Source: Sodiomyces alkalinus F11 (Eukaryota > Ascomycota > Sordariomycetes > Glomerellales > Plectosphaerellaceae). Taken from it: a stretch of 64,000 bases of DNA. The notes below the pieces were generated by a model. The model had not been told where the DNA came from, did not search any database, and saw only the letters and a program-made list of their open reading frames with translations. Numbering within the stretch: the stretch's first letter is position 1; every line of letters begins with the position of its first letter. Where the stretch lies: assembly GCF_003711515.1 (NCBI RefSeq), contig NW_021167085.1, positions 807,649-871,648 on the forward strand. Direction: 5' to 3'. The translations under genes and the position numbers were made by a program. Below, piece after piece: positions 12,895 to 24,581 of this stretch.

Positions 12895-15800
12895 TCACGT
12901 GTTACCGCCCACTCCAACTCCACCATTCTGCCGTCCCCATGCCGAATTGCGCCATTCTTTCCGCTGGTTGCCGTCAGCATGGTCAATATGCGGCTCCGAG
13001 TGGCTTCTGTAGGCGGTGTTGTGGGTGGGATCGCTAGGCCCCCTCAAGAACTGCGGCGGCGTTCCCAAGCCCGGGTTGCTGTTGTTGTTGGTGCTGTTGT
13101 TGTTGTACGGCATCAGAGGGTCCTGGACAGGCCGGACACTGCTCGCCTGTGTGAAGGCGGCAGGGTCTGTGTCGACCCGAGTGGGCGGTGGTCGAGACGA
13201 GTTGTCCTGACGGTTATGTACCTCGCTGACTTCCCCGTACGCTGGTCTTTGGCCCATCCGGTCTTGGAATCGCTTCAGGATCTCCTTGGTCGAGAGGTCG
13301 GCATTGGCACCACCACTAATCACAGATGGGTCTTCCATCAGTCGCATCACCTCCTCCGGGACCTACAAGGGCATTGTTCGTCAGCGGGGCAAAGTAAAAG
13401 AGGGAAAAAGTGTTGCGTGTAAAAACACACGTATAAACTTACCAAACACATCTCCTCAATGTGAGTAATCAACTCCTCCACAGCGGAAATCGCCCACATG
13501 TGATCAGTGTCCAAGGCGAGCGTCTTGGAACTCGTGTACAGGATATTGGGCGTAATGACGGTGGAGAGGTTCTTAATGTCCATCCTGGACCCGGCTTCCT
13601 CGTCCACCTGATGGAAGGAGCCAGCCCACTTCAGGAAGCAGAACAAAATCTCCATGCAGTCCCGGTGCGCCTTGGGGAGCAGGCAGCAGGTCAGATGCAG
13701 GCACTGCCGTCGCCGCTCGGCGTCCGGGATCTTGGCCACGGCGAGCCACAGGCGGAAGAGCCTGTGCGTGAGCAGGGGGTCCGGCAGGTCGCGGAGATAG
13801 CGCTTGAGCAGGGCCGCGATCTGGATGACATTCTGCTCCGTCAGGTTGGCGCTCTCGCATCCGTCCCTGTCGATCCTCTCGATCAGTTCCGTCGCCTTCT
13901 TGATGTTGCCGTTCTTTCGGAACACCCCTTCCACCGAAAGGTCCATGCCCTTCATCGACCTGATCAGGTCATCGATGATGGCGGGGATCTTGAGCGCGCC
14001 CGGTCCAACCCCGTCCGTCGACTCGGCCCCGTCCTTCTCAATGATGACTTCGAGCGGCACACGGAAGACGCCCTTCTTCTTGTTGTTCTTCTGTCGGTCG
14101 TTCTTGAACGCCTTCCCCAGGTTCTTCCAGAAGGTGGGCGGCTTCTTCGATTCGATGAAGCTCAGCAACTCGTCTAGTGAGAATTCGTTTTCCACGTAAG
14201 GGTGCATGATCAGCACAGCCAGGTGCCGAACGTTGAAGTATTCGAGACCGGAGAGCTCCGAGAAGAACTTCCTGCCGCCCATGCGCGGTGCCTGATCGCC
14301 GGGACGCAAATCTCCGTGGCGGCCCTCCGACCGGGACCGTTGGAGAGCGAAGGAGGTACCTGATGCCGGAGTTCGGAAAGGGTCCTGGCGTCCGGGCTGG
14401 TTGTGTTCCCGGACCTGTTCCGCGGCGGCGATTCGGGGAATGTCGTCGAGCGTCAGCGCATCCTGGTGGCCGAACATCATGTCGTTCGTCCCGCCGGGTG
14501 AGAGTCCTGCGCCATCCATGTTGCCCGCGGGGCCGCCGCGAGCCTCCTCCGTCCCTTCCTGGACGCCCTGGCCATCCTGGCCTTCGAGAACCCGCGACGT
14601 GCGAGCTTTCCTGAAGCTTGCCGACAGGTGTTTGTCGAGCCGGGTGCTTCGCAGGCGACGGACGTCATTCAGAGTGTTCTCGTACGACGACTCTCGGTGG
14701 TGCTCGGATGAGCCGCTCGCATACGACTTGGATCGCGAATCGGACTTCAAGGGGTGAGCTACATCCTCAGCCTCGCTGGCAGCCGCTCGCTCGCCTTCCG
14801 TGGCATACCCGTTCGACCGAGGGTCCAGGTCTTGGCGCGAGAGAGCTCCACTGCTCTTCAGGATATCCAATAGCCTTGCTAGCGCGACCTTGAGGAGAAA
14901 GACGTATTGTTGCAGTTTGGTAATGTGTTCGAAGGGATGCATGTCCTCCGCGTCGATGCTGATGCAGTTGCTGCAGTAGATCTTTCTGTCGAAGGCGTTG
15001 TACCGGGCATCTTCGAGCTGGCGCCCCAACTCGACGTTGCACCTCGCGCACTTGACGCAGGCAATATGCCATCGCCTGTCCTTGTTGAGGGCGCACTCGT
15101 CCTCGACGGATTTGGTGCAGAGCGCGCAATGATCCGAGTCTTTTGCTGAGAGGCGCGGGGAGCTCGTCAGGACTTGAAAAGACGGGTCGTCGGGCTTGAG
15201 CGACTCCAAATGGCTTAAATCATCGAGGAACTGATAGATGCCGTCGGAACTGTTCGATTCGCGCTCGAGTCTCAAGGCTCCTTGCAGACAGATCCGGATG
15301 AGGAGCTTCAGATAATGGGCGAGGCCGGTGACCAAGGTGAGGAGTTCCTGTGTAACGCCAAGCTTGCGAGCCCCTGTGTCCTGCGTTTTGGACAGGAGCG
15401 AAAAGAAGGAAACGATTTTTTTGCAGAGCAGCTTGGCCTCCCGACCATATGACAGGCCTAGAAAGAAAGAAAGAAAGAAAGAAAAAATCACAAGTTAGCG
15501 CCAGGGTGGGCAAGGTGGAAACAAAGCTGAAGCGGTCACCACGTGGAAATGGGCTTCGTACCCTTGATCTCTGACCGATGCATGGTCATATCAAGCTGGT
15601 CGGCGGCGGTGAAGAGCACCTCGACGTGCCAGATGAACTTCTTAGCCACCAAGACGCCGTCGACGTAGGCTCCGTTACTAACGTGAAGCAGCATGTCCGA
15701 GATGCACGCTGCCGAGGATTCTTCAAAAGTAGACAGGACGCTCCAGATACGATAGACCTTCTCCTCCATCCGCTCTTCTTCTTCGCGTATGCTGTCCCGG

Positions 15801-16723
15801 ACGGCATCGTCGTCGGAGTCCATGATGGCTCTTTCGGCTTCGGCCGAGGAGGATAGTCGTACGTTCCAGAACTTGTGGATCATGTAGCATTCCGGATGCC
15901 AGTGTTGGTTCTGTCCGTTTCGGAAGATCTCGACGAACTGCTTGAGGATGGAGGTGTGGCAGCCATTGCAGCGTTGGGCGAACTGGGTCGAGTAGTGGAA
16001 GTGGCAGTAGACGTTGCCGTCGTGCTCGTAGTAGCTATCTTGTGCCCCGAAGACGGTCGGGCACAGGGAGCAGGTGAAATGGTTGACGTGATACTTCCGA
16101 TCCAGCGCCGTGATGTACGAACCTCTGAGGGCGCCTCCACACTGGAAACACAGCAAACCGAGGCGTCGGAAGTAGTCGGTTTCGCAAAGGGGGTACTGGC
16201 CTTCGCCATCGTTGTCGTCGGCCGGGAAGAACTTGGAAGCTACAATTTGACCGCAGTCCTGGCAAGGTGCGTACATGTTAGAAAACAAGAGTCCCGGTAG
16301 TCTGGATAGGTGCGCGCGGTCTTCTCCTTGCTGTCTGTTTTGGTTGTTTTGGGCTCTTACTCGACACTTAAAACAGTCCAAATGGAATGTCCCGTCCAAC
16401 GCGCGCACAAACTGGCCTGTCAAAGGCTCGCCGCATTTTTTGCATATTCTTTGCGGACCGCTCGCCGATCGACCGCTCCGATGTCTGGATCTGTTTCGTT
16501 CGCCGCTACGCCGCGTATCGTCGTCGGGAGGGGGGATGTTGTTGGGGGATTTGCGGCCGGGGGACTCGGAGGGGGGAGGGTAGAGGACACTGTTGTCTGG
16601 TGTTTGTCGGCCGCCATTTGCCCAGCCCCTGTTGTCCATGGGATAACCAGGACTCATCACTGCGGGGTGGTTGTGGCCGAGGAACCGGTCGTCGGCCGGC
16701 CTTGTATCGTGACCCGAGGCCAT
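12895..16723 (-). CDS. lrg1: LIM-domain Rho GTPase-activating protein (Lrg1 type)
   Basis: In fungi Lrg1 stimulates GTP hydrolysis by Rho1 and restrains beta-glucan synthase and cell-wall-integrity signalling at growing tips and septa. Modelled exons are 16723-16361, 16258-15562, 15457-13443 and 13362-12895, giving 1180 residues. A disordered N terminus precedes LIM1 (from CKKCGEPLTGQ, about 94-152), LIM2 (CFQCGGALRGSY, about 155-215) and LIM3 (HCALCTKS to YCSNC, about 464-520). The RhoGAP domain (about 820-993) starts VPLEVIIEK and contains the arginine-finger motif GVFRKNG. Intron 1 interrupts LIM1 exactly after CFKCR and rejoins DCGQIV, which fixes the splice sites. The start at 16723 is the first in-frame ATG; a preceding AAAACAG could be an acceptor for an undetected upstream exon. 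The C-terminal tail is Asn/Pro-rich. Confidence 0.92.
15460..15486. repeat. GAAA tetranucleotide microsatellite in an LRG1 intron
   Basis: Six tandem GAAA units read as TTTC on the coding strand and end at the acceptor TAG of the third exon (exon edge 15457). The repeat therefore forms the polypyrimidine tract of this intron. Confidence 0.85.
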
Positions 16724-17320
16724 TCCGGGACCGTTCTGTTTTCTCAATCAATGTATCGACGCACGATCCTCCAACTGCACTCGCCAACCAAAGGGGGTGA
16801 GGTGCTATATGTGTACCCTGTCAGCCTCTTGTGCCAAACAGAGGGGTGGACAGAGAAATATCGGTCGTCATCAGCTCCGGCGTTTGTTTGCTGAACACGT
16901 AGAGGGCAAATAAGGAAACCCGAAAGGACCTTGTAAGTTTTTGTGCTGTGATGTTCGCGTTGCGGTGAAACTAGGAGAGGCGAAGCCCCCCAAAAAGGCG
17001 TAGAAAGGAAGAAGAAGAAAAGAAAGAAAAAAAGGAAGAAGAGAGAGGGGGGAATAGGGCAAGTGACTGTAGGAATGTTCAAGAGAATGTGCCCAGGACA
17101 ACGACTGAGCGCCAACTTGTTTTGGTCGCGTTGGTCGATGGGTTTATTCAATCATTCGGTCGGCCAGGTCAGTATCGTCATTTGAAGGCGCACGCGACAG
17201 TGGTGACGCCACGATAGGAGAAGAATGGAGATGCGTGTCGAGACGATGAATGCATCAGCTGGGAAGAAGTAACAACGGCGTTGGTAGGTCGAAGCGATAA
17301 ATGAGTGAGGGTCGGGGTGT

Positions 17321-17388
17321 AGGAGGAGGAGGAGGAGNNNNNNNNNNNNNNNNNNNNNNNAGGAGGAGGAGGAGGAGGAGGAGGAGGG
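17321..17388. repeat. AGG trinucleotide array flanking a 23-N gap
   Basis: Tandem AGG units lie on both sides of a run of 23 undetermined bases at 17338-17360. The repeat probably caused the assembly break, so the true length of the array is unknown. Confidence 0.9.
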
Positions 17389-17706
17389 AGGAGATTCGAT
17401 ATTCGCTGCTCGATGCTCGTGTCGATGTCAGAATAGCTTTTGGGCCTGCAACTAGCCGTGTAGTCGGGCGGGTGGTTGGTCGGGGGGGTATGGAGTAAGG
17501 TTGAGAGGGTTTGTTCGAAATGCCGAATGCTGGGCGGGACTTCTGTGAATTGCTCTGGTCTGTTTTGAGGAGTACGTATCAGTTAGTGGACTCGATAAGG
17601 TAGAGACGAACGACGATTAACGCCAGGCGAACGATAATACCGGATATTGGTTTTGTTGTACGACACTGATTGGATGGCCAGGGAATCTGTGTACGGAGTA
17701 GCACAC

Positions 17707-17802
17707 ACTAGAGTACTAGAGCACTAGAGCACTAGAGCACTAGAGCACTAGAGCACTAGAGCACTAGAGCACTAGAGCACTAGAGCACTGGAGCACTGGA
17801 GC
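17707..17802. repeat. Twelve-unit minisatellite, 8-bp unit ACTAGAGC
   Basis: Twelve consecutive 8-base units occupy 96 bases. The first ends in T (ACTAGAGT), the next nine are ACTAGAGC, and the last two are ACTGGAGC. The unit length is not a multiple of three and no gene overlaps it. Confidence 0.92.
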
Positions 17803-19090
17803 GCTGTAACACTACAGTGTAGCACTCTAGTATAGGTAGGTATACCGTAGGTTCTGCAGTGTCCCTCCCGTGCCTGAAGCTTTATTATGTCGGCAGCTGG
17901 TAGTGATGTGTGCTACCGGTTACTCACTCCTCTTCAGGGCGCTAATGACAGGTCAATCGCACACTCGCTGTCTCTTCTTGTGCTTTGTGCTTCCCGAACA
18001 AGGCTTCTTGATTAATTAGATTAATGAGAACAAGCCTGGTAGAGAGAGTGTGTGAAAGTGTGGAGGGAGACCCTGGCAGCCCCGCGAAATACGAAACACA
18101 AACCCAAAACGAAATTGGATAAAAGGGGCGGTGTGTGTATTGTGTGTACGGGGTATAGAGTACTTACCATGTATCCGTGGTGACTAACCAGTAACAGTAT
18201 TCATATGGGGGGAAACGGAGAAGAGCTGCGAGGAGGCTCGGAAGAGGGAAGCGTACCCAGTACGAAAGTACGAAGTACTTTGGGCTCACTAACTTAAATT
18301 AGGTAAGGTAATCGCTTCGTACGTTGTATAAGCACGGATGCTGTTGGGTTTCTATTGGCTTGGCTTAGGCTCTGCTGTTGTGGAGGCGGAGCAAGGCAAG
18401 GTGCTATTTCAGGATTGCCGGTCTGTAGAGGTGATACGGATCTGATTATGAGCGCCGCGTCTTTATTAGGAGGCATACTCCTACTATTTTATACCGGGAC
18501 GAGCGATTCGGCGTGCGATCGTCCATCCTATTCATAGCTAAACCACTCTTCGATTTTCATGATACAATGAAACGAACCAACGATACAATATGCGAATAGC
18601 CAAGGGGTGTTAACCATCTGTTAAATCAACAAATCGCCCACTGATACTAATTAGTCCGTAGTTAATCGTACACGGGAACCCGTTGAGCTCTCGTCTAGCT
18701 GCTGTTGTGCTCCAAGCTGCGCTCCGCCAAAGCGGACAGGACCTCTCGCATAGGACTCTGAACCCGACCTCCCTCGTTTGCCGCTAAAAGTAAAGCTCCC
18801 TAAGTTTCCACCCCACAATGGTCCCTCAACTGCTGTGATGAAACCTTTAACCACCGAATAATCAAATCGACTCCTCTCCATCTATTCCGCCCCGATACTT
18901 TTTGTAACACCCGACAACATACTAAAGGTATGCGGAAATGCAAAGAACAAGAAGAAACACGTATAACCCCATCATCCATGCACCATAATCTCAAAAGCTC
19001 ATCTTATGACTACAAGAAACCACACAAACACCAAGATAACGCCAAAACTGCTGCCTCTGAAACTTCTCCGAGTGGGTGGTCCTAAGATGC

Positions 19091-22000
19091 TCAAGACAAT
19101 AAGTTGCGGAGCGAAGGGCTTGTGCTAGCCCCAGCTGGTCTGGGAGGAACGCTTGGTCTAATATTGGGTGTGCTGAGAGGCCCGCTCGGTTCGCGGGCTT
19201 CTCTTGCCAACGGCCCGTCTCTCGGAGCTGGCGCCGGGGGGCTACCGTGAGGTGCCGCAAATGACGTCCTCTGCGCCAGGAGGTTCTGTGGGAATGAGTC
19301 CGGACCACGTGATGGCGGCGGTGGCGGTAGTGGTCCTCCGTTCGGCAAGCAACCGTTGGGCATGCCATGCGACGGAGGAAGATTGTGATGGTACGGGTGG
19401 CCAAAAGGCGAAGGGTGGGGCATAGGAGGTGGGTGCCCATCAACTCGATGCGGTGACGGTGGGAGCCCGTTCTGCATTGCTGGTCCATGGTGTCCATTGG
19501 GGATAGCAGGCGGCAGTGGAGGGACAGGGGCCATAGATAATGGCGGTGGCCGCAGAGCTGACAAGTTACCCAAGGCTCCTCCCGCTTGGCCCACGCCATT
19601 GACCTGCCTCACAGGAGGTGACCCAAGTTGCGGATGCGGCTGGCCGTGCCAATCGGGGTATCTAGGGCCTGGAGGAGCGCCGTACGGCATGCCGGTTCCA
19701 GGAGCGGGATGGTGACTGTGCGTCGGAGGCGGTCCCGGCACCTGAATAGGCGGCGCAGCCGCCATCACCGGGGGAGGCCCTCCTGGAGGGGAGGCGTGTT
19801 GGGGAGGGGGAGGGGCGTGAGAAGGAGGAGGGATAACAGGCCCACCCCATGGGTATGACGTGCTCGGCCGCCTCGGTTCAGAGGGAACAAGGGGAGGCGG
19901 ACTCCTCAGCGAGAGTGGGGCGGCGAGCGGCGTTTGGGCAAGTGGCAGCGGAGGCGGTACCGGAAGTGGCTCCTTCGGAGGAGGCGATGGTTCTCTAGGA
20001 GGAGGATGTGGATTGGGTTTTCGTCCTGCTTTGCGACACTTGTGACACTGGAACTTCCTTTGTTCGATGAATTTCTGCGCCTCCGTGCCGTAATGCCCGT
20101 TCGCCAGGTCGCGTTCGTCCGACTCATCTATCCGATACCATCTCGGCGTTGTATCAATGCCGCAGGTTATGCAGACCCGAGAAAGGTCCCGAGTCGTCGT
20201 CGACTCGCTATGGCCTCCATTTGATGAACCATGGGTCGCCGGCGCCAAATTTGTCGTAGATGCACGTCGAGCTCCGGTCGTGATCGGTGCACTTGCCATC
20301 TTAGTGGCGTTCGCGATGAGATTTGCCTTCCTGACAGTGCCTGTCAACGTAAGGTCGGCCTGCTTACAACTTCGGACGTAAAGCTGCAAGGCGTTGTGTC
20401 CGTCGTCGCTCACAATATCGTGCATCCGGTGGACGATCGTCTTCGTAGGCACATGCTCTTTGCACCAGATGGCAGCGGACATGGCGCCGGTTTCGCCCTT
20501 GATGGTGACAATGCTGTGTTGCTCTCGTCGAGATCCCTTGATGGGTGTTATGTCAAACCCTAGCAGATACCCGTGCTGTCGAGCGCACTCAACATGCACT
20601 AAAAACGAAATCGCTCTGTCAGTCTTCTTTTCCAAACACGCGCACACACACTCGCACAGACTTACCCGAAGCTTTACAATGGTGACAAGACACGCACGCC
20701 CCACCCTTGTGACCACAGGCTTTGCAGACTTCGTCGTATCTCACGCGGGGAATCGAAGGGATCCCTTCCGAAGGGCTGAGTGCCTTCGCAGTCCCAAACT
20801 TGACCTCCGGCGTCCACACGGCGCACGTGACATGTACCCAATTGTTGTCTGCCGTGCGCTTGAGGGGCTCCCGGGGGTTGACCGGACGGTTTAGTTCCTC
20901 TTGCTTCTTCCTGTAGTATTCGGCCGCTTTATGGGCCTGTTCACGCTCCAGCCGCTCGCGCTCCTTCTCCTTCTCTGACTTCTTCTTATGAGAAGATACT
21001 TTCGGAGCTTCGACGAAATCGTGTTCGGTGTACTCCACGGGACACAATACACATTTGTAATGCTGCGTAGGGGTGGGGGGGTCAGCAACGCATCCATGAG
21101 GAAAAGACGAGAATCGGGAAACTTACAATGGAGACTTGTGGGTTCTTATCGTTCATACACATATCGCAACTCCATTTCCCAGAGACCCGGTTGTCAACAA
21201 CTCCGTAACATTTGCGGTGGACTGTCAGCCTGCACTCCTTGCAAGACAGGTGCTGATCGCCCAGTGGCTCTAGCTGGTCGCAGATGGCGCAGGGCATGGT
21301 CTTTGGTTTCGGGATTTCTGGCACCGGCGGCGGGGCTGGTTTTTCGACGACCTTCTCCTTCTTCTTAGTCTGAGGGGCAGAAGTAGTGCCCGAGTCTGAC
21401 GCGGCAAGGTCCAGTTCCTTCTCGGCGGGAAGACCCTTGAGCTTCTTTCGGGGTGGCTCTCCTGAGGTTGCGCCGTTGTCCGAGGTGGAAGGTGGAGTCG
21501 GCTGGTTGGACGGCTCGGGCGTGCCGTAGGCCATAAGGAGCTCATTTGCCGCGACCAGTTCCTTGAGAAGCTCCTCGTCCTGCTTCCGCTTCCAGGCTCG
21601 GTTGCCAGACTGCGCCAGTTTCTTGGCCACCTCCTCCAAATCTTCCCATTGAATGGCATAACGTCGCCAGAGCTCGGCGCAACGACGACACAAGGCCTGG
21701 ATGTACTGGTCGTTCTTATCTTTCTGATTGCTCCTGCCGCCATTCTCGGTGACCAGGGCGTTCGACGCATTTGGCGCCCTCCTCCATTGACGGGAAGATT
21801 TGGAACCGCAGAACTTGCAGATGAAGCTCTTCTTCTTCTGGGCAGCTTTCTCCGCGTCAAAGGCTGAATCGTCCCCATCATCGGCGATGTCGTCTTGCAG
21901 CTTATTCGCAGCTGCCTCAGCTTTCTTAGCCTCCTTTTTGCCCTTGCGGTTCTGAAAATTGCCCCAAATATGCCTGCCCTGTTTGGTCTTCTTCCAAATG

Positions 22001-24581
22001 TAGTAGTACCGAGCGATTGCCCCGTACGGCACAGTCTTGACATGTCTGGTGACCAACTGAAGCTCGGATCCGTATTTTGTGACGGCCTCCTCGAATTTCT
22101 TCTGCTCGGCCGGCGTCAACTCGGGCTCTTTGAACGCGGCCTTTTCCGTCTCGGATAGAACCTCCAGTGCACGATCTGCCGAGTAGCCACAGTGGAAGTA
22201 CGTCTCAAGCGCGACGTCCTGCAGGTTAGTCGAAACAGGGCTCAAGCCGAGCTGGGACGCCATTTTCTTCGCTTTACTCATGTACTGATCGAACCTGACC
22301 TCTTCCTCCTGGCCATTGTCCGCCCCCGATGGCGGTTTCCAAAGCAGAGTTGCTGTGGCGTCAGGGTCGTCGCTGTCGCAGTCCTTGCCTCGGGCCACAT
22401 AGCCAGGTGGCTCGTCCTGGAACCATTTCGGTAGCTTTTCGCGTCGGGCCTTTTCGGCCTCGTAGGCGGCGTGCGCTTCCTTCGACATCTTGGAGTCCTT
22501 TTTCCCGCTCTTTTTGTACTCCAACGGCTTCATGTACTCCACCGGCCGACCCGGCCAGGGAAGCACGGTAGCCTGATGGCGAGGTCCTACCCGAGTGCTC
22601 GCACGAGGATAGATCCGGTCGTCGTAATCCAACGCGTCCTCGGGCTTGCAATGCATGCCTAGATAACGCCAGGGCCAGAGGCTAGCTTGGTAAATCTGCT
22701 CGGCCGTTCCGGTCCGATGAGAGTCGTCGTCGTCGTCCGCATTGGCCGGGCTGGTCCGCGCCGTGTCGACGCCCTGCAAGTCCTCCTCCTCCTCATCGTA
22801 CAGCTCCTCCTCGTCGGCGTCGGCGGAGGGCTCCACCATGTTAGGGGTGTGTCGAGCCTCCAGCTTCCGCTCCTGCGCACGGCTACACGCCGCGCATGAC
22901 CACGCGAAGCCTCGCGAAGGCTTCTTTAGCAAGGGTGGCCTTACACAGTTCATGTGATAAGTGTTCTTGCAGACAGCGCAATCCACCGAGTCGTTGCTGA
23001 TGACGATTGCTTGTTAGTTTCCGCACTGTGCTACTACCCCCCCTTGGGACAACGCATGACACGGGACCCCCGGCACCACCTAAGGTAGAGAAATGAGACC
23101 ACGTACCTGGCGCAGTACCCACTACAACGCTTGCACAACTTCACGGCGCTAGTGAATTCCTTGCCACGACCCTGCTCCACAATAATGAACTTCCAGCGCT
23201 CGTCGAGCACTTTTTTGACTTTTTCGGGAACATTGACGATCTGCGACGTGGGGATCAAGTCGTAGTTTTTCTGGATGTAGCGATCGTACAGTTTCTCGTA
23301 CCAGAAGCAGTCCGGCGTTCTCCGGTATTCATTCATCTTGGGAATTTCGGCCTTGTGCTTGATTAGGCATTTGCCGCGCAACGACGTCAACGGACTAATG
23401 TCGGAATGCATGGTTGCAAAAACGAGCCGAGTGTCGTTGACTTTCTTGCCGATGTCTTTGGGTCGATAAAACCAATTGATCCGAATGGCATCAATCGGTT
23501 TACTCTGGTCGTTTTGAACATGCAGGAATTCCATGATGCGGCCCAGGTAGTAAGGCTCACCAGGAGGCTCACACACCAGATATACATTGTCTAAGATGTC
23601 TGTCAGCATCGCTACTCTTTCAAAGGCCCGGGAACAGACGCCTATGCATTGATGGTGGTAGATAATATAAGGAAAAAGTTGATGGTTTCGAGTGGTTGGC
23701 ATTGGGGAGGTGCCAAGGTATGATGAGAGCGAGTGAGTGGGTGCCGTCTTACCGTTTGGCTTGAGGGAAGTGCCGTCATCAGCCACCAAGGCACCACCCT
23801 GGAGTCGAGGATTGGAAAAACTCAGCATATTCGTGCCCGGATAGGTATAGCCGCTGGAATTTTGAGATGTCGTCGGCGCAGATCGTCGTGAGCTTCCTCC
23901 GCCTGTCGCGGCTGGCGGCGCGGGTGTCTGTGACTGTGACTGTGACTGTGACTGTGAAGCGGATGTCGACGATGCCTGTGCAGCCGCCTTGCGTTTTTTG
24001 GATGGCGCTGCGTTACCGGAATGGGCCGCATTTTGGGACGCACCAGAAGCATTCGCGACCGTCGCGTCCTTCGAGCTGTGGCCGAGAGCATGAGTCTTCA
24101 CGTCGTCAGCAGAAGTGGTCTTACGCGAAGACCCATTCGATCGTGGGTGTTCCTGCGCCGAGGTTGCAGACTCCTTGGCGTGGCGAGACGACTTTTTAGA
24201 CTCGAGTTCCTTTTTCTCAGGAATAAAATCGTACATGTCTACGTCGATATCTTTGTCTTCGGCGTAATTTGGACGAGACGAACCGGTACGGTACCGCGAC
24301 CGGGTGCCATATGGTGAGGCCGTCTCCGCAGCGGCATCCTTTCCCGAGGGGTCAGACCCAGTTGAGGTGGATTTGGACATCGGTTGAGACGCGGCCTGCG
24401 CCCGTGTCTGATCAGACTCATTCAAACTGGCTCGGTCACCCGTCGTCGATATGGACGCCGTTGCGCGAGAAATGATGCCTGGTTGGGATGGTGCGGCAGT
24501 ATCCGGAAGGTCTGCGGTGGAGGGAGTCGTGCTTGACGACTGCTCCCCCGAAGGGGTTGCACTGGCCGTCTTCTGAGCCAT
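19091..24581 (-). CDS. snt2: SNT2-type BAH/PHD/SANT chromatin protein
   Basis: In yeast Snt2 works with Ecm5 and the Rpd3 deacetylase; in filamentous fungi it affects stress response, autophagy and virulence. Exons 24581-23753, 23590-23107, 22996-21127, 21062-20666 and 20598-19091 give 1695 residues. In order: disordered Ser/Gln-rich N terminus; BAH domain (about 277-400, CEPPGEPYYLGRIMEFL); PHD1 split by an intron between CKRCSGYCAS and NDSVDCAVC; an ELM2-like RVGPRHQATVLPWPG (about 568); SANT (about 735-780, VPYGAIARYYYIWKK); a GATA-like C4 finger (CKFCGSKSSRQWRR, about 832); PHD2 (from about 1003, CAICDQ to WSCDMC); an extended PHD (about 1063-1200, CVLCPVEY, WVHVTCAVW, CKACGHKGGACVSC); a second C4 finger (CITCGIDTTPRWYR, about 1339); and a Pro-rich tail of about 300 residues. 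Exon junctions restore every zinc motif. For exon 2 I prefer acceptor 23591 over one 9 nt upstream because of the branch point. Confidence 0.93.

Larger units (their letters stand above)
16724..19090. other. Intergenic region with repeats and assembly gap
   Basis: About 2.4 kb between the LRG1 5' end and the SNT2 3' end, both genes on the minus strand. It should contain the LRG1 promoter. It also holds an AGG trinucleotide array broken by an assembly gap, an 8-bp minisatellite, and one half-copy of the TAAGGTACC motif near 18,301. Apparent reading frames are short and lack recognisable features. Confidence 0.5.

Noticed and set aside
17301..17498. Small frame across the N gap
   Set aside because: Runs through undetermined bases and an AGG array; not a supportable gene.
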